From Kingella pumchi (GTDB taxonomy: Bacteria; Pseudomonadota; Gammaproteobacteria; Burkholderiales; Neisseriaceae), in NCBI RefSeq assembly GCF_022288825.1, contig NZ_JAKOOW010000030.1, positions 513 to 6,118 on the forward strand: DNA of 5,606 bases. Reading direction: 5' to 3'. Each line of letters opens with the position of its first letter. Position 1 is the stretch's first letter. A program made the translations under genes and the position numbers. Shown here one piece after another: positions 1 through 4,057 of the stretch. The notes beneath the pieces are model-generated. The model was not told the DNA's origin. It made no database searches and saw only the letters and a list, made by a program, of their open reading frames with translations.

Positions 1-23
1 GGGGGGGATTTTACAAAGGTCTC
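1..23. repeat. Right end of an IS-derived inverted-repeat element (partial, cut by window edge)
   Basis: These 23 bases match the right end of the complete 84-bp element at 1470-1553 (compare 1531-1553) with one difference, A for G at position 13. The run ends in AAAGGTCTC, the outer terminus of the element. The rest of the copy lies left of the window, so it could be a solo 84-bp element or the end of a full insertion sequence. From memory, similar GAGACCTTTGCAAAA termini occur on IS5-family elements (IS1106-like) of Neisseria; this was not searched. Confidence 0.75.
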
Positions 24-361
24 ATGCTGTTAGCCTAGAGCCCGCCCTGCGCTATACGGCGCTGCTGAACGACAAAATCGACTTGGTTGAAGCCTTTTCT
101 ACCGATGCAGAATTGAAGCAATATCAGCTGCGCCTGCTGAAAGACGATATTGCCCTATTCCCCGCCTATCAGGGCGCGCCATTGATGAAAGCCGAATTTG
201 CCGAAAAAAATCCGCAAATCGTGGCCGCGCTGAACCGACTGGCGGGCAAAATCAGCGAAGCGGAAATGAGCGAGATGAACTACCGCGTGAAAGTGCAAGG
301 TGAAAGCGCGGAAAATGTGGCGCGGGATTATTTGGAGAAAAACGGATTGTTAGGAAAGTAA
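24..361 (+). pseudogene. 3' remnant of a glycine betaine/choline-type ABC transporter substrate-binding protein gene
   Basis: About 112 residues of the C-terminal lobe of an OpuAC/OsmF-type periplasmic binding protein are visible. In the intact family this protein captures quaternary amine osmolytes and delivers them to an ABC importer. Recognisable family features are EPALRYTALL near 38-67, the segment ending AFSTDAEL that follows it, and the C-terminal LNRLAGKISEAEM and MNYRVKV stretches, closing with YLEKNGLLGK. Binding proteins of this kind are usually close to 300 residues or are fused to a permease, so roughly the first two thirds are missing. Homology starts right where the repeat at 1-23 ends, which suggests the element replaced the 5' part. 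The ATG at 24 meets a stop after four codons and cannot serve as start; a TTG at 83 is internal to the homology. The frame is open to the window edge through the element, so an in-frame continuation upstream cannot be excluded. No frameshift is seen in what remains. Confidence 0.7.
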
Positions 362-370
362 AATGGCAGT

Positions 371-382
371 AAGCTACCTGAA
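371..382 (+). repeat. DUS-like 12-mer, Eikenella-type spelling
   Basis: AAGCTACCTGAA differs at one position from AGGCTACCTGAA, which I recall as the Eikenella DUS dialect, and at two from this window's own AGGCAGCCTGAA (its second and sixth bases). It lies just after the stop of the ABC transporter remnant. Confidence 0.5.
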
Positions 383-389
383 ATCCAAA

Positions 390-401
390 AAGCAGCCTGC
401 A
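390..401 (+). repeat. DUS-like 12-mer, AAGCAGCCTGCA spelling
   Basis: AAGCAGCCTGCA is identical to what I recall as the Kingella oralis-type dialect (AG-king3DUS). The same 12-mer recurs inverted at 1120-1131, so the two copies bracket the lipoprotein gene. Confidence 0.55.
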
Positions 402-428
402 CACCAAAACCCTTCATCAACCACCCTT

Positions 429-434
429 AAAGGA
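429..434 (+). promoter_or_regulatory. Ribosome binding site that sets the lipoprotein start
   Basis: AAAGGA sits six bases before the ATG at 441. The ATG at 363, upstream in the same frame, has no comparable site and would put 26 polar residues ahead of the signal peptide. Confidence 0.75.
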
Positions 435-440
435 TATACC

Positions 441-1094
441 ATGAAACAATACCTCCTCCCCATCATTGCCGCCCTGCTGTTGGGTGCATGCACGGTAGAC
501 ACCTACACGCCAACCCTGTCCCGCCAAGAAAACATACTGGGTTTTTACGGTGAGAAGGCGGGCACAGGCAACAGCACCAAACCGCAGATGTATATCATCA
601 CCGACAAAAACGAATACCGCATCACCCTGCCGCCTATTTTCCAAGCGGCGCAGCAGGCGGGCATTTTCAATGATGCTGTCCGCTACCGGCTCATTATGCG
701 GAACATCTCCGGCAAACGTGTCCAACTGGATGCCTATTACCCGTACAGCGAGAGCCGTGAGAAAAACCTGGAAGCATTCGAGACGCAACTGAGAACCCGA
801 AGGATTACTACCGAGCTTGGTCAAAAGTTTTATGTGTCTAAAACGGACGATGGCAAATCCATCCGCGCATGGATCGATGCGGACACCGACTGGCAGCAGG
901 TGAAGCTGGAAAACCGCGAAGCGCTGCTGGCGCAATACCGGCGTGCCGAACCCATCAGATTGTGGATTTATGAAAATGGCCGCACGCAGCGTTCGGTCAA
1001 ACCGCTGGATGGCAGCTCAATCGGCATGTTGCTGTTAAGCCCGATATTGGTTCCCGCCTTCCTCTTCACCGGTGGACTCAAGCCGTCGCGATAA
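441..1094 (+). CDS. Small lipoprotein of unknown function
   Basis: A 217-residue protein with a textbook lipoprotein signal peptide: MKQ, a hydrophobic core at 4-14, and the lipobox LGAC with lipidated Cys17, the only cysteine. Residue +2 is Thr, not Asp, which by the usual sorting rule favours the outer membrane. The body (about 18-190) is polar and mixed alpha/beta in look, with a Tyr-rich stretch near 94-103 and several Arg/Lys-rich segments. A second hydrophobic stretch at about 194-212, rich in Leu, Pro and Gly, could be a membrane-associated tail. I do not recognise the family. The ATG at 441 is chosen over the in-frame ATG at 363 because it has a good ribosome binding site and starts exactly at the signal peptide. 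The gene has its own terminator (1097-1133) and appears monocistronic. It is the only intact gene between the two IS-derived repeats, and the DUS copies beside it are in foreign spellings, so it may have been imported from a related genus. Confidence 0.85.
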   Translation: MKQYLLPIIAALLLGACTVDTYTPTLSRQENILGFYGEKAGTGNSTKPQMYIITDKNEYRITLPPIFQAAQQAGIFNDAVRYRLIMRNISGKRVQLDAYYPYSESREKNLEAFETQLRTRRITTELGQKFYVSKTDDGKSIRAWIDADTDWQQVKLENREALLAQYRRAEPIRLWIYENGRTQRSVKPLDGSSIGMLLLSPILVPAFLFTGGLKPSR

Positions 1095-1096
1095 GC

Positions 1097-1133
1097 GCCT
1101 AACCCGGCCGCAACCGGGTGCAGGCTGCTTTTT
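1097..1133 (+). terminator. Rho-independent terminator of the lipoprotein gene
   Basis: The stem GCCT-a-ACCCGG (1097-1107) pairs with CCGGGT-gc-AGGC (1114-1125) around the loop CCGCAA, and five T follow shortly after at 1129-1133. It starts two bases after the stop codon. The DUS variant at 1120-1131 overlaps the right arm. Confidence 0.75.
1120..1131 (-). repeat. DUS-like 12-mer, AAGCAGCCTGCA spelling, inverted
   Basis: TGCAGGCTGCTT is the exact reverse complement of the 12-mer at 390-401. It is built into the terminator of the lipoprotein gene. Confidence 0.55.
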
Positions 1134-1212
1134 GAGCTGATGGGAATATCATTGCTTAAAGGGCATCGGCAACGCTGTACCAGCTTGAATTTAATTACAA
1201 AAAACAGCCTTC

Positions 1213-1239
1213 ACCTGAAACAAAGAACCTTTTTCAGGT
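1213..1239. repeat. Inverted repeat resembling a decayed DUS hairpin
   Basis: ACCTGAAA (1213-1220) and TTTCAGGT (1232-1239) form a perfect 8-bp stem with an 11-base loop. The arms keep the CCTGAAA end of the DUS but not its GGCAG half. It lies in the A+T-rich gap before the decayed oxidoreductase gene; no clear T-run follows, so terminator function is uncertain. Confidence 0.4.
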
Positions 1240-1270
1240 TGTCCGAACCATAACACAAAGAAAACCCACC

Positions 1271-1469
1271 ATGAGCCTCACCATCACCGGAACGCGCCAT
1301 ACCGCTACCACAACGAAACCCTAGAAGAAGCCTTTGCCAGCCGCAAAACCGCGTACCCTGACACGTCCGATTGGCAGATTGGAGCGTGGGTTTCCACCTA
1401 CACCGCCATTGCCAAAGGCGAACTCGCCACCGTTTCAGACGACCTGCAGAAATTGTTGGAACGTACACC
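1271..1469 (+). pseudogene. Decayed NmrA-like NAD(P)-binding oxidoreductase (SDR family) gene
   Basis: Two pieces of one gene seem to be joined. The ATG at 1271 gives MSLTITG, which looks like the first strand of a Rossmann fold (families of this type start with a [V/I]TGATG motif). That frame reaches a TAG at 1322-1324. From about 1291-1306 a different frame continues as YRYHNETLEEAF, then DWQIGAWVSTYTAIAKGELA and VSDDLQKLLERTP, up to 1469. This second piece matches the C-terminal region of NmrA-like SDR proteins, in which a '[S/T]Y.AIA.GEL..VSD' stretch precedes the end. The central part, about 200 residues in the family, is missing, so the likely history is an internal deletion with a frame change. 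The C-terminus is then cut by the 84-bp repeat. Loss of the cofactor-binding fold means no working enzyme is expected. The family call rests on recalled family features. Confidence 0.65.
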
Positions 1470-1553
1470 GAGACCTTTGCAAAATTCCCCAAAATCCCCT
1501 AAATGTCTTGGTGGTAATTTAGGGGATTTTGGGGGGGATTTTGCAAAGGTCTC
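1470..1553. mobile_element. 84-bp palindromic MITE-like element (IS5/IS1106-type ends)
   Basis: The left arm at 1470-1504 begins GAGACCTTTGCAAAATTCCC and the right arm at 1517-1553 ends AAAATCCCC-type sequence then TTGCAAAGGTCTC when read outward. The arms are reverse complements over 35 and 37 bases; they differ by one C/T change and two extra G in the right arm. A 12-base spacer GTCTTGGTGGTA separates them. It encodes nothing of its own. From memory, the right half resembles the right end of IS1106-like IS5-family elements in Neisseria, so this is probably a non-autonomous derivative moved by that transposase. No target duplication is visible. The oxidoreductase remnant's reading frame passes through the whole element without a stop. 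Confidence 0.75.
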
Positions 1554-1593
1554 AGCCTGAAAACCGCCAATCCGGTTTTCAGGCTGCTTTTTT
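1554..1593 (+). terminator. DUS inverted-repeat terminator
   Basis: AGCCTGAAAACCG (1554-1566) and CGGTTTTCAGGCT (1573-1585) form a perfect 13-bp stem with loop CCAATC, followed by a run of six T at 1588-1593. The right arm carries an inverted AAGCAGCCTGAA (1578-1589). It would end plus-strand transcripts of the oxidoreductase region, and the stem may also slow transcripts leaving the CitE-like gene on the minus strand, although that side has no T-run. The element at 1470-1553 abuts the left arm directly. Confidence 0.75.
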
Positions 1594-1615
1594 GCAGCGC
1601 TAACGGCGGTGCGGT

Positions 1616-2491
1616 CTAGTCGCTGCTGCCAAACACTTCGGCGGCAGCGAGAATATTGCGCGCCCAGTTGCGGTGGGTGGCGGGTTCCTGCATGGCGCCG
1701 TTGGCGGCGAAGACGGCCTGTTTGCTTTCCAGAATCTGCCGCGCCAGCGCGATATCGGCGGCGGGCACGCGGTAGTGCGCTTCGATTAGTGCGGTTTGGG
1801 CGGGGTGGATGGCGGTTTTGCCGGTTAGGCCGTGCCGCAGGTCTTCGCGCACTTCCTGCGCCAGAAGTTCGGGCTTGTCGAGCCACTCGAATACCGGTGC
1901 CGACAGATGAAATCCGTGCGGGCGGAACAGCCCGACCAGGCGGGCGATCAGGCTGCCGATGGGGGTTTGGTACAGGGTGGCGTCGGCCGGGCGGCGCAGG
2001 TGCAGGCAGTTCAAAAGGTCGTTGCCGCCGATGCGCAGGCAGAGAATGCGGCTGCGCCATTCGTCCTGCAGCAGCATTTGGCGCAGGTGCAGCATTTGGT
2101 GTTCTTCAAAAACTTCGGCGGTTTCCAGTGTCGGCATCAGCAGGTGGCGGCCGGCCAGAGCGGCGGCGTAGCTGGGTAGGGTGTCGGCGGTGGTTTTGGG
2201 CAGCACGAAACCGAGCAGGTTTTCCACGCCGTCAACCGCCAGCACCTGCGTCAGCACGGCGGGATTGCGCACGCGTACGAAATGGTTGCGCGTATCGCCG
2301 GCGGCAATCTGCGGCAGGGCGTGGCGCAGCGCGGCCAGCGCGGCGGGCAGCTCGTGTTCGGCCACGGCGTCTTCGGTGCAGTAAATCAGGCTGCGGACAT
2401 CGGCAAGACGGCGGCCGGCGGTGATTTCGCCCAGCTGCGGATGGGTGGCGGGAACGTACAGGCAGGCGCCGAGTCGGTGGGGATGGTGCAT
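1616..2491 (-). CDS. CitE-like C-C bond lyase (HpcH/HpaI aldolase/citrate lyase family)
   Basis: A 291-residue cytoplasmic TIM-barrel protein. Citrate lyase beta-type features appear in order: RSLIYCTEDAV at 33-43 (the usual 'LEDAV' stretch, with E40 D41), VRVRN at 72-76, GVENLLGFVLPKT at 88-100, LMPTLETAE at 118-126, RIGGNDLL at 153-160, and GKTAIHPAQ at 224-232. By analogy with CitE enzymes, R75, E123 and D158 would be the substrate-binding arginine and the two Mg2+ ligands; all are present, so the enzyme looks active. Length is normal for the family. The ATG at 2491 follows a strong AAAGGAGT. The nearest relatives I can name are the C-C_Bond_Lyase proteins of the Ter-linked biosynthetic operons, supported by the StiP/PRTase-PELOTA gene immediately upstream on the same strand. 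The substrate is unknown. An ordinary (3S)-malyl- or citramalyl-CoA lyase is the alternative reading. Confidence 0.85.
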   Translation of the reverse strand: MHHPHRLGACLYVPATHPQLGEITAGRRLADVRSLIYCTEDAVAEHELPAALAALRHALPQIAAGDTRNHFVRVRNPAVLTQVLAVDGVENLLGFVLPKTTADTLPSYAAALAGRHLLMPTLETAEVFEEHQMLHLRQMLLQDEWRSRILCLRIGGNDLLNCLHLRRPADATLYQTPIGSLIARLVGLFRPHGFHLSAPVFEWLDKPELLAQEVREDLRHGLTGKTAIHPAQTALIEAHYRVPAADIALARQILESKQAVFAANGAMQEPATHRNWARNILAAAEVFGSSD

Positions 2492-2494
2492 GGT

Positions 2495-2502
2495 ACTCCT
2501 TT
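2495..2502 (-). promoter_or_regulatory. Strong ribosome binding site of the CitE-like gene
   Basis: On the minus strand AAAGGAGT is followed by ACC and the ATG at 2491. It is one of the best Shine-Dalgarno matches in the window and fixes the start. Confidence 0.75.
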
Positions 2503-2531
2503 GCGGCGGGGCGGATGTCGTGGCGGGTGGC

Positions 2532-2580
2532 AGGCAGCCTGAAAGGCGGGACAGGGCGGTTTTGCTTTTCAGGCTGCTTT
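2532..2580 (+). terminator. DUS inverted pair, possible terminator/attenuator
   Basis: AGGCAGCCTGAA (2532-2543) and its inverted partner (2568-2579) give an 11-bp stem, 2534-2544 with 2567-2577, with a 22-base loop and only TTT after it. The orientation with T's favours the plus strand, but both flanking genes are on the minus strand, so a role in separating them is not certain. Confidence 0.45.
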
Positions 2581-2590
2581 GGGGGCGATA

Positions 2591-2602
2591 GGGCAGCCTG
2601 AA
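2591..2602 (+). repeat. DNA uptake sequence, single copy (GGGCAGCCTGAA)
   Basis: It matches the window's consensus DUS at 11 of 12 positions (first base G) and sits between the two inverted DUS pairs of this intergenic region. Confidence 0.7.
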
Positions 2603-2674
2603 AATGCGGGCTTAACGGGTGCGTGCCGCAGCGTTGAAACAGGCAAGCAGGCGACCGCTGTTTGGTCTGATAAC

Positions 2675-2727
2675 CGGCAGCCTGAAAACCGCCAATTCGG
2701 GCGGCGATATGTTTTCAGGCTGCTTTT
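2675..2727 (+). terminator. DUS inverted pair with T-run, possible terminator
   Basis: GCAGCCTGAAAAC (2677-2689) pairs with GTTTTCAGGCTGC (2711-2723) over 13 bp. The loop contains a further CCGCC/GGCGG pairing, and TTTT follows at 2724-2727. As a T-tailed terminator it reads plus-strand. On the minus strand it is a strong hairpin just downstream of the StiP-like gene's stop and could reduce read-through to the CitE-like gene. Confidence 0.55.
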
Positions 2728-2735
2728 AAAGTGGC

Positions 2736-2747
2736 AGGCAGCCTGAA
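2736..2747 (+). repeat. DNA uptake sequence (exact AGGCAGCCTGAA)
   Basis: Exact 12-mer two bases past the minus-strand stop codon of the StiP-like gene. With the inverted copy at 2714-2725 it can form an alternative 11-bp stem (2713-2723 with 2738-2748) that competes with the hairpin at 2677-2723. Confidence 0.85.
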
Positions 2748-2749
2748 AC

Positions 2750-3841
2750 TCACAGCTGGCGGATTAGGGAAACGGCGCGGTAGGGCAAATCGGGCTGTTC
2801 TTCAACGGGTACGTTTTTTTCCGCCGCCAGCTGCAGCAGGTGGGTGGTGTCGGCGCAGGCGGCATCGCGCACAATCAGCAGGCCGGGGCGGCGGCGCAGC
2901 AGCACGCGGGTGGCTTCGCCGATGCCGGGTTTGATCAGGTTTTCGTCGGCAATGCCGTAGCGTGCTTTGGCTTCGGTCAGATAGCGGCGGCTGGTTTGCG
3001 CCGCAGCGGCGGTATCGGCGGGGCGGGCGGCGGGCAGGCCGTTTTCCTGCATCGGGTCGCTGTGGGCGGTGAGTTCGCGGATAAAGGACTGCGACAAATC
3101 GAAGGGCTCGAACTCGCGGTAATAAACGCAGCCGTGGAAGTCCTTTTCGCCGATGGCTTCGTTGAGCACCGAGCGGCTGACCAGCCCGCTGACGCAGGCG
3201 TTGAGTAGCGCCGACGGAATCAGGTAGTCGTCGCAGGCGGCAGCGGTGCCGGCGGTGCCGGCCAAATCGGAGAGTACGTACAGGCTGCTGTCGATGGCGG
3301 TGCCGTGGCGGCGGTTAAACTCAGCGACAAAACGGTGCAGCTCGCGGCTGATCACGCCTTTGCCCGTCCAGCCGTCGATAAACACCAGGCTGCGGCTGTC
3401 GTGCCCCTGCGCGAGAATATGGCGCAGGGCGTTGGCGTCGATGCCGCGGTCGCGGATGATGGACAGCGAATAATGCGGCACGGCGCGGCGGTAGTGGCGG
3501 CTGAGTATGTGCTGCAGCATCACGCCGACAGGGGTGCCGGCGCGGGCGAGCGACACCAGCACCGGCACATCGCGGCGCGCGGCAACCAGCGCGGCCAGCT
3601 GCAGGCAGTCGGCGGCCATACGCCGGCCGTTGCGCGCCAAGGCAGCCTGAAACAGCGCGAGATACTGCGGCGAAGGCGGCGCTTCGGGGCTGAGCATTTC
3701 GCTGTAATGGCGGCGGCCGCTTTGGATCAGTGCTTCTTTGTGCACGGTGTCGGCCACGGTTTCTACACTGATCGGCTTGAGCAGAAACTGCACCTGTTGC
3801 GGCAGGTAGCTGCCGTGGAAAGGGGGCGTTTTGTCGGTCAT
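2750..3841 (-). CDS. StiP/PRTase_1-type phosphoribosyltransferase-like protein with C-terminal PELOTA-type domain
   Basis: A 363-residue cytoplasmic protein. Residues about 20-260 resemble the family named PRTase_1 and later 'cysteine protease StiP' (I recall Pfam PF11202). The core includes VLVSLARAGTPVG at 94-106 and SLVFIDGWTGKGVI at 151-164. The latter occupies the place of a phosphoribosyltransferase PRPP loop: an acidic residue (D156) just ahead of the Thr-Gly pair (T159-G160). After a low-complexity Ala/Pro linker (about 265-285), residues about 300-363 match a PELOTA-type RNA-binding-like domain (KPGIGEATRVLLRRRPGLL, then a NVPVEE stretch). In Ter-linked operons this protein is a proposed step in making a nucleoside-like metabolite; it could instead be a protease as the newer name says. 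I chose ATG 3841 over the TTG at 3898 because the promoter places the transcript start near 3881. A DUS at 3640-3651 lies within codons for FQAAL (64-68). The CitE-like gene follows after 258 bases. Confidence 0.8.
   Translation of the reverse strand: MTDKTPPFHGSYLPQQVQFLLKPISVETVADTVHKEALIQSGRRHYSEMLSPEAPPSPQYLALFQAALARNGRRMAADCLQLAALVAARRDVPVLVSLARAGTPVGVMLQHILSRHYRRAVPHYSLSIIRDRGIDANALRHILAQGHDSRSLVFIDGWTGKGVISRELHRFVAEFNRRHGTAIDSSLYVLSDLAGTAGTAAACDDYLIPSALLNACVSGLVSRSVLNEAIGEKDFHGCVYYREFEPFDLSQSFIRELTAHSDPMQENGLPAARPADTAAAAQTSRRYLTEAKARYGIADENLIKPGIGEATRVLLRRRPGLLIVRDAACADTTHLLQLAAEKNVPVEEQPDLPYRAVSLIRQL
3640..3651 (+). repeat. DNA uptake sequence inside the StiP-like gene
   Basis: An exact AGGCAGCCTGAA falls inside the coding region, read on the minus strand as codons for FQAAL. 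Intragenic DUS copies are normal in Neisseriaceae and the local protein sequence tolerates it. Confidence 0.8.
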
Positions 3842-3863
3842 CGTCGGGTGGATTCTGTTAGAA

Positions 3864-3877
3864 TGCGGCCAGCCGCA
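3864..3877. repeat. Short palindrome in the leader of the StiP-like transcript
   Basis: TGCGGC-CA-GCCGCA is a 6-bp inverted repeat with a 2-base centre. It starts a few bases downstream of the expected transcription start of the minus-strand operon, a position suited to an operator or a 5' hairpin. The dyad could equally be chance in G+C-rich DNA. Confidence 0.3.
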
Positions 3878-3887
3878 AACGGGCGGC

Positions 3888-3915
3888 AGTATAACCAAAC
3901 ACCGCGCTTTTTCAA
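3888..3915 (-). promoter_or_regulatory. Sigma-70-type promoter for the StiP/CitE-like gene pair
   Basis: On the minus strand TTGAAA (3910-3915) and TATACT (3888-3893) are spaced 16 bases apart; each hexamer matches the sigma-70 consensus at 5 of 6 positions. The predicted start is near 3881, giving a leader of about 40 bases before the ATG at 3841. It stands out in a region that is otherwise very G+C-rich. It also argues against the upstream TTG at 3898 as a start codon. Confidence 0.7.
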
Positions 3916-3930
3916 TGCCGCGGGCGCCGT

Positions 3931-3951
3931 TTTTTCAGGCAGCCTGAAAAA
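3931..3951. repeat. DUS embedded in a 21-bp perfect palindrome
   Basis: The exact DUS AGGCAGCCTGAA at 3937-3948 is extended so that TTTTTCAGGC (3931-3940) mirrors GCCTGAAAAA (3942-3951) around a single A. It sits 15 bases upstream of the -35 box of the minus-strand promoter, in the divergent region before the helicase gene. Confidence 0.75.
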
Positions 3952-4004
3952 GACGAAACCGGCGCGGCGGCGCCCTTTTCCCCATTCGTTTTCCGCCGCG
4001 CCGC

Positions 4005-4016
4005 AGGCAGCCTGAA
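4005..4016 (+). repeat. DNA uptake sequence upstream of the helicase gene
   Basis: Exact AGGCAGCCTGAA, 41 bases before the helicase start codon. No clear promoter for the helicase gene could be recognised around it. Confidence 0.8.
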
Positions 4017-4057
4017 AGCCGCCGCCGCGCGCTCTTGTTGCAGAAAGATTCCCCGCC

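Noticed and set aside
83..361. A complete 92-residue gene starting at TTG 83
   Set aside because: Substrate-binding-protein homology runs upstream of 83 in the same frame to about position 26, so the TTG is an internal Leu codon and the sequence is the tail of a longer gene.
1398..2060. A 220-residue minus-strand frame
   Set aside because: Its sequence is Arg/Pro/Ala-rich nonsense typical of a shadow frame. It crosses the palindromic element and overlaps the well-supported CitE-like gene on the same strand in another frame.
1609..2424. A 271-residue plus-strand frame
   Set aside because: It is the complement of the CitE-like gene, with Arg- and Gly-rich composition and no recognisable motif; such long shadow frames are expected in DNA this G+C-rich.
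2532..2747. A CRISPR-like array in the repeat-rich gap
   Set aside because: The repeats are 12-mers in both orientations with irregular spacing and match the uptake sequence found throughout the window; no cas genes are present.
3842..3898. An extended N-terminus of the StiP-like protein from TTG 3898
   Set aside because: The predicted transcript starts near 3881, downstream of that codon, and the extra 19 residues resemble no part of the family.
3305..4015. A 236-residue plus-strand frame opposite the StiP-like gene
   Set aside because: Its composition mirrors the complementary strand (many His, Gln, Ala, Val), it has no ribosome binding site, and it runs into intergenic DUS sequence.
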